Assembly: GCA_018136815.1 (NCBI GenBank)
Contig: CM030938.1
Span: 3,859,448 to 3,923,447 of the forward strand
Reading direction: 5' to 3'
Length of the DNA: 64,000 nt
From: Isochrysis galbana
Lineage: Eukaryota > Haptophyta > Isochrysidales > Isochrysidaceae
The translations under genes were made by a program, and so were the position numbers. Positions 11,901-20,856 of the stretch are shown here, one piece after another. Position 1 is the first letter of the stretch. Each line of letters opens with the position of its first letter. The notes under the pieces were generated by a model. The model made no database searches. It was not told where the DNA came from and saw only the letters and a program-made list of their open reading frames with translations.

Positions 11901-14900
11901 CAGGCACGCCGCGAGGCGCTCGATAGGACCAAAGGTGCCCGGAAGGCATGGAGACGGCTGGATGCTCCCCGTGGGGCACTCGTGCCCAAGGGGGCAGGAT
12001 GTGCACTCGCTCTCGGCGGTCAGGCTCGTCGTGTTAGAAAAGGTGCCGGCGGGGCAAGAAAGGGGCCTGCTGGAAGCCTCGGGGCAGTAGCGGCCAGGCG
12101 GACAGACGATTGGCTCGATAGTCGCCTCCTCCGGGCAGTAGAAGCCCGCGGGGCAGGGCCCCGCGCACGTGCTGCTCGTCTGCCATGTTGCCTCGGCCGA
12201 GCCAAGCACGCCGGGCGAGCACGGGAAGGGGAAGTCGACGTCCAGCGGCAGCAATGGAAGCTGGTAGAGCTGCCGGCCCAAAAGCGAGCTGTCGCCGCCG
12301 CGGGAGTCGTCCCAATTACATGGCTGCACGAACGTGGGTGGCTGGCAATGCCAGTCAGGATCACCCTCCAGGTTGACCTCACAGTCAAGACGGTGGGCGA
12401 GGCACTCAACTTGCTTGACAGAATACTGCGAATAGGGACAGCCCTTGCGAAAGATTTTGCAGCGGGCATTTGGCATCCAGTGGCCCGGCGCCGCAGGCAG
12501 CACGTAGCTCAGCTCGCCCGCACTCACATAGAAGGTGAGGCCCGACGTCGCCGTGTTGCCGCGAAAGAGCGTGCCCTCGCTCATGCTGAGAGTGCCGCCA
12601 GCGGCGAACACGGCGCCACCATTCCGCCCCGCCCGACAGTCGAGCACGTTGGTACGAGCGAGCGTGACAATGTGCGCAGTCCCAGAGTCCATGAAGACGG
12701 CGCCGCCGTCAAGATCGGCCATGCAGCGGGCGACAGTGGTCGAGTTGACATGCACGGCACCTTCGAAAACGGCGATGAATCCTCCCAAGCCGGCGTGGCA
12801 GTCGGCCACGGCCGAGTCACTTAGACGCGCGACTCCATCCCGCTTGACGCTGAGTAGCGCGCCCCACCATGCGGTGGCGCGCGTCACTACTGCGCCACGC
12901 AATTCAGCCTCACCACCCTTGAGGTGCAATACCCCGCCGTCCGAGTCGGCGTGGCAATCGGTAAAGACGGCACGGCTCACACGAAGTATGCCGCCGTTCA
13001 TTTGGATGGTGCCGCCATCCGCGTTGGCCGACATGGTGGAGAAGGCTACGTCCTCCATCGTCACTGTGCCCGAGTCGAGCAGCAGCGCACCACCGTTATC
13101 GGCGTGGCAATTGGTGACAGTCGTATTGTGGATCAGCAACTCCGCGCCTTCAACGAAGAAGGCGCCTCCATCGTCCTCGGACGCGCTGTCGGAGATGGTG
13201 CACCGGTCGAGCATCACGCGCGCGCCGTCCGTCACGCGCAACAAACCTCCCGCGTCGGCCGCATAGCCCGCCGAGAGTGAAAGGCCTTCCAGTGTGAGCG
13301 AGCAGCCGCCCGAAACTTCGAATAGACGGCGCATGCCGCCGCCGTCCAGCCCAAAGCCGCCCGGGCTCCCGCGCAGCGTGATGTCAGCAGGTGTGGTGCA
13401 CTTGAGAGCGCCATTGCTTAGCGTAAACGCAACGCCCGGCGCAAGGACAAGGGAAACCTGCGCGGCGGCAGCCACCGCGGCATCGAATGCTGTGCGCAGA
13501 TGGTGAAGGGACTCAATGACCGTCTCGCCCGGCCGCATGGGCGGCAGCGGCGCGAAGGGCGGCGGCGGGGGCGGGGGCGGGCGGGGCGGCGTGAGCGGTG
13601 GTAGGGGCGGTGCAGGTGGCTGTGGCGGCGGCGAGGGTGGCTGCTGTGCGAAGCAGATCTCCCAGCCGGCCTCTGTGACCGAAGAATCGGCTTTCCAGCG
13701 GATAACGCCGTCTGTTGCGATCACCCCTGCGGGCCCTGCGTCGCCGCAGTACCGCGTGCCGCCCACCGTCAGAAAGTCGTAGACGCATGCCTCGGCGACC
13801 TCGTACCCGCTATAAGAGCTGTACTCCGACTCCACCTCGAAAAAGAGGACGTGCAGCGGCACAGCCGGCACGTTGAAGACGACGCACGTCTGGCTATTGG
13901 GATAGTTACTCATCGGGTAGCCTGGGCTCGCGATGCAGCTGCCGCCGTTGGTCACGAGACACGGACCCTCAACCTCCACTGCCGGCGCGTGTGGTGGAAG
14001 CGGTGGTTGCGGTGGCAAGGGCGGCGGAGGCGGTGGATAAGGCGGCGAAGGCGAGGAGGGCGGCGACGAGGGTGGACTGGGTGGACTGGGTGGCACGTTG
14101 GGTGGCGGCGAGGGACGTGGCAGCCAGCAAATCTCCCAGCCGCGATCGTTGACAGAACCGTCGGTCTCCCAGCGGATCAAACCATCAGCGGGCACCACGC
14201 CCACCGGCCCTTCGCTACCGCAGAAGGCCTGCGAGTTGATGGTGAGTGCGTCGTACAAGCAGTTGTCAGCGAATTCGACGCTGAAGTCGAGCACTTCGAG
14301 TGGAAGCGAGGGCACATTCCTGATGGTGCACTCGGCCCGGTTTCTGTACGGCTCATTCGGGTATCCGGCCGATGCAGCACATGCACCGCCATGCGTGAAC
14401 ACACAGTCTCCCTCCACCTCAACGGGCGGCACGTCGGTATAGGTGACTGTGAGGTTGGCGGCGCCCGTTTCGCCATCGTACCCACCGAGCAAGATGAAGT
14501 AGGTCTGGTTGGCCAGCAGCCTCAGCCCCTCCAAGTGCGAGTAGTACTGGACGCCGCACGTGCCTCCTTCCCCATCCCCATTGCAAGCCACGAGAGAGAG
14601 GTTGGAGCAGCTTCCCTTGAGCACGCTCAGGTCGGTGTCGAAGCCGCAGGCGAGGAGGTCGAGCTGCTGGTCAGCTCGTACGTCGTCGAGGCGGAACCAG
14701 TGGGCCGCTCCCGTGCCTGTGAAGTAGGAGGAGGAGCAGCGAGAGAGAGAGGAGGGGAGAGAGAGGAAAGCGGGGGAGAGCCCCGAGGCGGAGTCGGGGA
14801 GAGAGAGAGAGAGAGGGGGGGAGGAGGGGAAGGAGACAGGCGTGGCGAGTTGGCATGAGGAGCCCGGCCCGCCTGTGGATCGAGGCAAAACACCGACGCC

Positions 14901-14969
14901 GCCACGGCATGCGCAAGGGTGAGGGAAGAAGACGACGAAGAGGGAGAGGAGAGGAGAGAGGGCGCGCAT
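8919..14969 (-). CDS. TIR-domain membrane receptor with CUB, beta-helix and Cys-rich ectodomain, 2016 aa
   Basis: One uninterrupted frame. Domains in order: signal peptide (1-22); GA-repeat-encoded Ser/Leu stretch; PPC-like domain (about 86-186); CUB-like 1 (188-286); Pro linker; CUB-like 2 (331-438); Pro linker; right-handed beta-helix repeats with GGA/DGG turns (510-806); ephrin-receptor/GCC2-GCC3-like Cys-rich region (915-1190, CPAGFYCP, CPPGRYCPE); about seven hydrophobic helices (1192-1590); TIR (about 1610-1745); second TIR-like unit (about 1785-1930). TIR 1 has box 1 as FHAFVSHAWG (from F1616) and SANCRREL, placing Glu1687 at the NADase-glutamate position. Unit 2 aligns as LYLTSRTFLDG but lacks that Glu. 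Predicted plasma-membrane sensor with cytosolic signalling. Enzymatic activity is inference. The lack of introns is unusual beside the split genes nearby. Confidence 0.8.
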   Translation of the reverse strand: MRALSPLLSLFVVFFPHPCACRGGVGVLPRSTGGPGSSCQLATPVSFPSSPPLSLSLPDSASGLSPAFLSLPSSLSRCSSSYFTGTGAAHWFRLDDVRADQQLDLLACGFDTDLSVLKGSCSNLSLVACNGDGEGGTCGVQYYSHLEGLRLLANQTYFILLGGYDGETGAANLTVTYTDVPPVEVEGDCVFTHGGACAASAGYPNEPYRNRAECTIRNVPSLPLEVLDFSVEFADNCLYDALTINSQAFCGSEGPVGVVPADGLIRWETDGSVNDRGWEICWLPRPSPPPNVPPSPPSPPSSPPSSPSPPYPPPPPPLPPQPPLPPHAPAVEVEGPCLVTNGGSCIASPGYPMSNYPNSQTCVVFNVPAVPLHVLFFEVESEYSSYSGYEVAEACVYDFLTVGGTRYCGDAGPAGVIATDGVIRWKADSSVTEAGWEICFAQQPPSPPPQPPAPPLPPLTPPRPPPPPPPPFAPLPPMRPGETVIESLHHLRTAFDAAVAAAAQVSLVLAPGVAFTLSNGALKCTTPADITLRGSPGGFGLDGGGMRRLFEVSGGCSLTLEGLSLSAGYAADAGGLLRVTDGARVMLDRCTISDSASEDDGGAFFVEGAELLIHNTTVTNCHADNGGALLLDSGTVTMEDVAFSTMSANADGGTIQMNGGILRVSRAVFTDCHADSDGGVLHLKGGEAELRGAVVTRATAWWGALLSVKRDGVARLSDSAVADCHAGLGGFIAVFEGAVHVNSTTVARCMADLDGGAVFMDSGTAHIVTLARTNVLDCRAGRNGGAVFAAGGTLSMSEGTLFRGNTATSGLTFYVSAGELSYVLPAAPGHWMPNARCKIFRKGCPYSQYSVKQVECLAHRLDCEVNLEGDPDWHCQPPTFVQPCNWDDSRGGDSSLLGRQLYQLPLLPLDVDFPFPCSPGVLGSAEATWQTSSTCAGPCPAGFYCPEEATIEPIVCPPGRYCPEASSRPLSCPAGTFSNTTSLTAESECTSCPLGHECPTGSIQPSPCLPGTFGPIERLAACLPCPPGSAAFTGSSICTRCAAGEYAANKGQGECVKCPHPLSSNEGSETCSRCLDGYYLRDARSSPAAIFAKPTDFCLPCPVYASCPMNSTIQTLVVPPNYWRDSLLSSELYECDPGSGGATNTTCLGTAKPGYLLDEQADDRYCAEGHFGPRCQACSMPNHFFNDSELRCQACPGAWRLAVLAAMALAVAALLVAAYVATQRFNTLGRLTRRVSGVITSLSLQAKFKIVVSFYQVAVSLGSVYGVQLHRDFTRWLDAIGFVNVDLLEFFMPGSCIGSMESRLLLSALWPCALIIILVMLIALHSTGVHIMKRGTGGSEGILVPTIYRSLYALILVCFLVLPSVSRSIFKARQCESFGYNDETDERRSYLLAELTVQCSQSDDTFVSLNAFFIAFFVLWPVLVPLFFLFIVLRVAPYVRRQRISRLAKACRFLWRDYDRGMLYWETIDMLRKLFLTSIILFVDVEYGSSRLLRLVLASIISAVYLAAIALARPYANPDDLYLACLSNMLLTCCFISGVAIKLCEEGRWSDSCAAFTGISDSYQTTIFVVVISVAMVCLSVLIMLSKVAAAISAPTIRLVSSGREPTLDLPSTCRFHAFVSHAWGTGQDQTHTIVRQLKLLLPDIRIWLDVDDLDDLGQLEEYVKQCAVIVIFLSQGYFRSANCRRELYTALRLGKPLVVVRETNRDKGGLSTAEHEEEVRLVCIDEAPPSHPKYRGPEEVLSSLFLEEPVVWVRTSGFQLESLKLIALRMLRHLPNYTRNPQPLLRGLKVKGEVRPSNLSSRVTLLVSEANEGAQEVARTLEAAATNLAGSAQLTLACAETELHEEGGRPAGRAAMLLYLTSRTFLDGCDTLMSSVRRALDSKVTVVMLHEQDMHGGNIRDIILQTPVDLRLPPYQLYDSLAIPYFPSPEHRTISIWKALRAVDAAVVPSAQFLTQLLQRASQGTARLSHRVEGERSLTVSGPTSTSNMEKAAAGADGISDGLQEPGMDTTTQAV

Positions 14970-15890
14970 CGCCGCCGCAGCACGCCCTCGGCGTCTTTCC
15001 CACGTAAACAGGGCTACACTTTCCTTTTACTCTAGCACGGAACGCCTCGCCTCGCCTCCCCCTCCGCTTCGTTCCCCAACTGTCCCCCCCCGCCCCTCCC
15101 TATTCCGCGAGAGAGAGAGAGACCTGCAACGAGTGAAGAAAAGAAAGTAGGAGCATCTGTATGAGTTGAGAGGCGAGAGCTTCGCTCCCCCCAAGCGAGT
15201 CGCATCGCATCTTCTCGCCCCCCCCCCCGCCCCCGCCCCCGCCCCCAGAGCTCTGTGGGACCGCAAGACTCAAAAACCGCCGGAGAGAAGAAACGCCAGA
15301 CTAAGAAGCCTGCAACGCGGTACAATAAGTTCCGTTGGATCCGCGCGCCAAAGAGAGCGCGAAGTATCATATATCGCGTGCCCGCCCACACTCCTACTTT
15401 ATAGCGCGCGACGAGAGATTTCTCACCGTTCTCGCCGCGAACGCGGCTCTGGACTCTCTCGGAGGCACCCACTACTTTACAATTACTCTCACACACGAGC
15501 ACGCGTTGCCCTAGGAGTACTTTACTCCTAGGAGTACCACTCGTGTTCGTACGTGTGGCTCCGAGCTCCGATGACGGGCTCCTTCACGTCGAGGGCGAAC
15601 GCGTCGATATGCCGTGCCAGCAGGCAGCGTACGCGCTGCTTCTGGGACGGCGACAATTAATTGCTTGTCGGGCGGTTGCGCCTCCTTGTAGCTTGTGCAT
15701 CCTGATTCCCCAAGCCTGGTCCTTGTGCTTCGCGATCGCCTGGGCCCCTCCTTGCCCGCGTTCTCCCCCGCACTCGTCCTCGTTCTCGTCGCAGGTGTTC
15801 GCCGTCGTGGGTTTTTTCCCAGCGGTTAGCCTACTTCCTCGCCCTTGTTTTCATCAGTGCATGGGAAGGTGTTGCAGATTCCCTCCTTGC
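14970..15890. promoter_or_regulatory. Upstream region of the TIR receptor
   Basis: Holds a GA tract at about 15108-15123 and C-runs at 15219-15245, just 5' of the receptor start on the minus strand. Frames here (such as 15543-15899) show no family signal. Confidence 0.35.
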
Positions 15891-15908
15891 TTCTACTAAC
15901 TAAACCCC
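15891..15908. repeat. Target-site duplication of the LINE, left copy
   Basis: TTCTACTAACTAAACCCC is identical to 18047-18064 at the other end of the element. Confidence 0.75.
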
Positions 15909-18046
15909 GCTACTAGTGAACTTCATAATCTACGGGACGCCGAGATATTGGCTATCCACGTCCACTCCTCCGGCATGGTTCATGGAGGCCATAGACTCGG
16001 ACGTGCAAACTATACTGTGGGATAGGTCTCCCCGACTTCAGGCGGACGAACTAGGCTCCTCGCAAGAGGGTCGGAAATGGATAACCCTTCCGGCATATCC
16101 GAGGGTAGGCACAAGCGAAGACGGGCCCCTATTGGGGGTCGGACTACTTCCCATGGCCGAACACACGAGGGCGCTCCAAGCGATATGGATAGTCCGATAT
16201 CTAAACCCGTCAATGGCGGAATGGAAGATAGTCTTGGATCAATGGTTCAGCCGCACCCCCTTAGGGCGAGCGGCGGTCTTTTCGAAGGTCGACTCGAAGA
16301 GCCTCACGGCTAGCATTCGCGGCAATAACACGCTCCCGGCCTTCTGGAAGCACGCGCTGGAAAACTTCAGAAGGATCAAATTCCTTAGGGGAGAAATCAC
16401 ACGAGAAGGCACTCAGGGCTCCCCGATATGGCACAATCTTTTCCACAAGCCTCCGGCTATTCATCACTCACATAGGTCGAAATGGGAGTCTCTACAGACA
16501 GTTATCGTTCACAACACCATAAACCCGGATACGAGGGACGTTTACACTATGGAAGAATGCGCGGCTTACTTGCCGGACGGAGAACGTTGGATACGCCATA
16601 GGGGAAATTACATATCGGTAGGCCCCTTTCTTAAGTCGTGGGAAAAGATTTCTGAGTGGACGAGATCAAGACTAATACATACCACTTTCGATTATATGAA
16701 CCTTCTTAGAAAACAAGCGAAGACTCCGCCCCCGGCTCCAGAGGAGCAAGAGATAGTCCCTCAGGAAGATCCGGACGCACACGATCTAGGCGAGATCCTA
16801 GTGGACATTGACCATAACTTTTATCTGCGCCGAAGAGGCGACTGCCACAAAGTCCAGCTCAATGTCATGGGAGAGCCCCACATCCACGAGCGGATTAGCC
16901 CGCAACTACTGCCCGACGAACTATACACCCCGCTGAAGTGGGGACGTGCGTACGACGGCCCGGCGGAAACGGCGTACCCGTTACCTCAAGAATACATGAT
17001 AAACGGCACGCGTACAACACTAGAGGGTGTAAGTGTCAGGGACTTGACTAAAGCGTTCCTCGCTTTGAGGAAAACCAAAACACAAAAATCCACACTAAGA
17101 TGGGGAAAAAGGTTACCGGTCCTCTCGGGAAAGTGGAAACAAATATCGCAATTATATAAATATAACTTTTTGACGCCTAGAGACTCTTATATGCATTTCA
17201 AACATGTCCTACATAGGAGGCTAGCTACAGCTAACCGCTTTGCTGACGATCCAACATGCCGCTTTTGCGGCATAGCCCCTGAAAGCTCCACCCACCTGGC
17301 CTCATGTATCGCGACGGAGCGCATCTTTGAATTCATAGAAGGACTTCTGGGGATTAGCCTTAGGCCGGGATCCGAAACAGCCCAACGACTTTTCTGCTAT
17401 CAAGTGGACAGACCGCACCCCTCCTCGGGATACCTAGGCATCCTGGCGTGGAGGTACATCCTAACTGACTTTTATAACATCCAATATGGTAACGCGGACG
17501 GCAGGTCCGTTAGGTCGATCTTAAGAGCGATCCTTGCGAGATACCACCTATTAGTAACGGCGAAAGTCGGGTTCTTTCAGAGGCTGAAAAAACAACGAGA
17601 GAATATGGGGCTACACGCCCCGAGTAACAAACACATTAAGAAATTGATAAGTCCGCTCTACACGGTGGACAAGGAGTTCAACCTAGGAACATCGGAAGAC
17701 CTCCTGCAGGCGGCGAGAGATCTAGACATACGTAACATCACCTAAGGCACTTAATACCGCGTCTTAGAAGAAACCGCGGAGGATATCAATGATGATCCCA
17801 CGATATACAATAGAAGGCAACCCGAAGTAACACTAGCACAAAGGACGAATCACAGTCTCCAGCCCCCTTCTCTCCAACTCCCGGCCGAAGCAGTGCGCGC
17901 GGCCTCCCCGGAACCAGCTTCTCCGATAAAGAGGGAACTGGGAAAGGGGGAGGGGGTTGTCAGGGGTTAAGGTTGGGTAGTAGGGAGGTACACTAGCACA
18001 CTGCCTCACGCCGCACGCGTAGCGGGGAATTTTAAGAAGATTTTTT
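15909..18046 (+). mobile_element. 5'-truncated LINE (non-LTR retrotransposon) insertion
   Basis: About 2.14 kb lies between perfect 18-bp direct repeats. The 5' end falls inside a reading frame, as expected of incomplete reverse transcription. The coding part (15916-17745) is followed by about 300 bp of 3' UTR ending GAAGATTTTTTTT. The frame is still open and base use is less GC-rich than in neighbouring genes. Both suggest a recent insertion. Confidence 0.75.
15916..17745 (+). CDS. C-terminal part of a LINE polyprotein (after the reverse transcriptase), 609 codons
   Basis: The frame is open from the truncation point. The first codon at 15916 is GTG and probably not a real start. The sequence resembles the region C-terminal to the RT palm in LINE ORF2 proteins and carries a zf-RVT-type knuckle at about residues 445-462, CRFCGIAPESSTHLASC (Cx2C...Hx3C). 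No RT catalytic YADD-type motif or endonuclease is present, because the 5' part is missing. It cannot be an autonomous element. Confidence 0.7.
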   Translation: MNFIIYGTPRYWLSTSTPPAWFMEAIDSDVQTILWDRSPRLQADELGSSQEGRKWITLPAYPRVGTSEDGPLLGVGLLPMAEHTRALQAIWIVRYLNPSMAEWKIVLDQWFSRTPLGRAAVFSKVDSKSLTASIRGNNTLPAFWKHALENFRRIKFLRGEITREGTQGSPIWHNLFHKPPAIHHSHRSKWESLQTVIVHNTINPDTRDVYTMEECAAYLPDGERWIRHRGNYISVGPFLKSWEKISEWTRSRLIHTTFDYMNLLRKQAKTPPPAPEEQEIVPQEDPDAHDLGEILVDIDHNFYLRRRGDCHKVQLNVMGEPHIHERISPQLLPDELYTPLKWGRAYDGPAETAYPLPQEYMINGTRTTLEGVSVRDLTKAFLALRKTKTQKSTLRWGKRLPVLSGKWKQISQLYKYNFLTPRDSYMHFKHVLHRRLATANRFADDPTCRFCGIAPESSTHLASCIATERIFEFIEGLLGISLRPGSETAQRLFCYQVDRPHPSSGYLGILAWRYILTDFYNIQYGNADGRSVRSILRAILARYHLLVTAKVGFFQRLKKQRENMGLHAPSNKHIKKLISPLYTVDKEFNLGTSEDLLQAARDLDIRNIT

Positions 18047-18064
18047 TTCTACTAACTAAACCCC
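18047..18064. repeat. Target-site duplication of the LINE, right copy
   Basis: Perfect 18-bp copy of 15891-15908, directly after the T-rich 3' end of the LINE. Confidence 0.75.
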
Positions 18065-18289
18065 CCCCTCGTAACCGTCGATCGCATCGGCTCTCCCGTC
18101 GCATCGTCGCTCCCTTTCGCCGCATCGTCGCTCTCCTTTCGGCTCTCTCTCCTTTGTTTTCCATTCCCCGTGTTTCCCCTTCCCCGTTCGAGTAGGAGTA
18201 GGGGAAGATACGTGAATGTGAGGGAGGGTGGGGTTAGTGTTGAGTGAGCGTGGCATGTGGTAGGTGGGTTCGGTGGGCGTATTCGTCTA

Positions 18290-18720
18290 TCGTTATGGTC
18301 GTCCGTTCTCGTTCGCGTATTCGCTCCCCGTTCTCGCTCTCGTCCCTCGTTCATAACACCAACTCTACAACTCAAGCTCTCAACAACACACGCTCAGACG
18401 CCCTCGCCCTCGCTCTCGTCCTCGCTATGTCCGCTCCATCGCCATCGCCTCGCTCTGCCTCTCCCAAGCCCGTCTCCTTGCCTCCTCGGGAGGCGAGTGA
18501 GCCCGTCATGAGCCCGTCCCCTACTTCCGCCGTGCCTCTCGCCGCTTCCCTTCCGTACCCTCCGTTCCCATCCGAGGTAGTGGTAACCTCGGATCCGTGC
18601 CAGAGCCCCCCCCTCTCTCCACTCCCCCCCTTGCCATGGGGGAGGAACCACCCATGCTCATGGCATGCCTCATGGCTTGCCAGGAGCAGACTTCCATGCT
18701 GACCCACTTCCTTCCTCACA
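18290..18720 (+). repeat. Dispersed repeat, MSAPS family, copy B
   Basis: Inverted relative to copies A (6.4 kb) and C (56.6 kb). A CGTTCTCG-rich leader precedes an ATG at 18427. The frame reads MSAPSPSPRSASPKP and contains FPSEVVVTSDP, then runs on to about 18702. The conserved frame in three copies suggests the N-terminus of an element protein. Its downstream part is not present in the window. Confidence 0.55.
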
Positions 18721-18756
18721 GGTCACAGACCACAGACAGGCTCGCCTATCTCGCGC

Positions 18757-19241
18757 CTAGTTGCTCCATCAGCCAAATATTAGGTCCTGATATCATGATA
18801 TAAGGTCCACCACCCCTGATACCTGATATTAGGTCATCCATTTATAAGTATAACTTTCAAAGGAAAAAGAATAGTTCGCACTATCCGGCTAGAGTCGGGA
18901 GATCGCCTAGTCACTAGTCACGACGACGACATCACATATACAGGCGGCGCCCAGGACAAGGAGAAGGAGGTAGGTAGGGTGAGGAAAGCTCCCGGGCCCC
19001 CCTTTCATAATCACCACCCTAGAAAAACTAGCAGCCCAGACGCCCAGACACGCAGTGCAAGAAGGAGGTCTCTGTCTCTGTACTAAAACTAAATAACACC
19101 ATTAGCCATTAGATCTCATTACTATTATTACACTACCATATTATAACATTAGTAACCTGATATGAGGACCTGATATTAGGTCCTGATATGAGGTGTAAGG
19201 TCGCCGAGACCTGACGACCTTACACCTGACGGAGCAACTAG
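18757..19241. mobile_element. MITE-like element with 16-bp inverted termini
   Basis: CTAGTTGCTCCATCAG at 18757-18772 pairs with CTGACGGAGCAACTAG at 19226-19241 (one mismatch). Inside there are repeated GGTCCTGATAT / ATATCAGGACC motifs and a 13-bp perfect hairpin (AGGTGTAAGGTCG ... CGACCTTACACCT) near 19191-19227. No coding potential is seen. Confidence 0.5.
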
Positions 19242-19698
19242 GATCTCGCGCGTCCTGGCCTATCGTGGCCAGCTGTCGGAGCGAAGCTCGTTGCTCCTCT
19301 TTGGAAACGAGTCGCGAGTCGCGAGGGCGCACCGGCGGCTAGCGCGGCGCACGGTTCGTCCGGGGAGTCCGGAACGGGCTCATCGGGAGAACGGGGAGGG
19401 CAAATGACGGGCATGTGAAATGGACGGGGAAGTGGCACGGAACGCGAATTGGAGGGACGGAGGATGTAGGAAAGGGCGCGGCGAGCAGATACCGCTTGCT
19501 TATGACTCGTAGGGGGGGCCACATCGAAACCAACATTTTTGAACGAAATAAATCGAAATTTGGGGCCGCGGCGCGCGCCGCGGCGCGCGTGGGGTGCTGA
19601 GTGAGTGGGCAAGTATTCGACCCGACGTTTGCCTCTCGTCACGCAACGCCGGCTTCTGCGGATGCGTTGGCTGTTGGCTGCGATCACTCCCATCCCCC

Positions 19699-20050
19699 AT
19701 GGAGATGCCTGATGATGAGGGGGGCACTGACCCCAACGCTCTGAAGGCTGAGCTGGCCCTGCCTTTCTTCTTTCTTCTTGCGGCTTCACATGCCGTCATC
19801 AACACGTTGGACGTCGAAGATTTTACAGATGGCGTTCTCGAGTGGTGGAGCACAAACGGCAACTCTTTCCCGTACGTCTTGGGCGATGGCGGCGCGTCTT
19901 GTGTTTGCCCCTTCTCCAAATTCTGCCTCGTGTGAACATTTGTTTGTTCTCTCTCTTGCGTGTGATGTATGGGGAACAACAGTCTGGTGTGTTGTCAGAC
20001 CACCTGCAAGTGGCCTTGATGAGTCGCTACAGCACAAACGGACCGTGGGC
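19699..20050 (+). pseudogene. hAT transposase C-terminal (dimerisation) remnant, frameshifted
   Basis: Three frames together resemble the conserved hAT C-terminus. The frame through 19830 gives VLEWWSTNGNSFP (the WWxxNxxxFP motif). A second frame gives AMAARLVFAPSPNSASCEHLF (the ARxxLxxPxSSAxxExxF block). A third gives FSLLRVMYGEQQSGVLSDHL and then an ALMSRY ending. Two frameshifts and the missing catalytic core make this a dead fragment. The assignment is by motif recognition, not search. Confidence 0.65.
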
Positions 20051-20637
20051 TAAGTAAGTTCGTGCAAGTGTGCGGTGTGCTCTTGTATGTGTGGGCTGTG
20101 GGTTAACAACAGAGAGAAATAATATGTGAATGTAAACAATAAGTGAACAATGACAATGACAATGAACTATTAATGTGAATCCTCCCTCCATCACCCGCCT
20201 CGTAGGCGATGTAGCCATGCACCATGCAGCCATGCAGCGCGTCGGGCGTGTACCGTGTGCACGTACGCTCGGCGAAGCACAAGTTTCGAATCGAAATTGA
20301 TCGAAATTTGGGCCAACGAGGCTCGAAATTTGTTGAAAAATGATCGAAATTTCGAATCGAAATTTGGGTGGGTTTGGATCGAAACTCTGGCCGGGGCCAA
20401 CTTGCAAGCCGCTTGCGCTTGCGCACATGCGGCATGGGGATGGGGGCGGGGCGTGGGGCAAGGGCGTCGGGCGTGGGGGCGTGGGGGGGCGTGGGGGGGG
20501 GGGGGGGGGGGACGCACGTGCCCCCGTGCCCCCCAAATTTCGATCAAAAAAATTTATTTTGAGCCCAACCCCAAATTTTACAAAAAAAAATTCTCGAAAG
20601 TCTGGCGTTTGCCAAACAAGAAAACTCTGGCAGAAGA
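20051..20637. other. AT-rich spacer with repeated CGAAATTT and a G-run
   Basis: Between 20280 and 20590 the word CGAAATTT and variants recur at least six times, followed by a run of about 20 G near 20485-20511. The same word appears at 19550 and, with another G-run, near 56505-56545. It may be part of a dispersed repeat. Confidence 0.45.
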
Positions 20638-20856
20638 ATGAAGCGGCGGCGGAGGTCCATCGGACCACGCTCGGCGATACCACCCACACGGACCGTCTTC
20701 ACTTTCGTCTTGTCTGTCTGGTGTTCCTTCAAAGAACAAAGAGTCGGCGCTGCCGACGGGGCCTCCCTTCCCTCCCGACGCACGACAAGAGTCCGTCCAG
20801 CTCACTCAGCCCAGCCTCAGGCCTCGCGCCGCACACCAGCTCGACTAACATCCGAG

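Noticed and set aside
11790-14858. Long plus-strand frames opposite the receptor gene
   Set aside because: They are antisense shadows produced by GC-rich codon bias. They are Arg/Ala/Gly-rich and have no family signal, while the minus strand carries clear domains.
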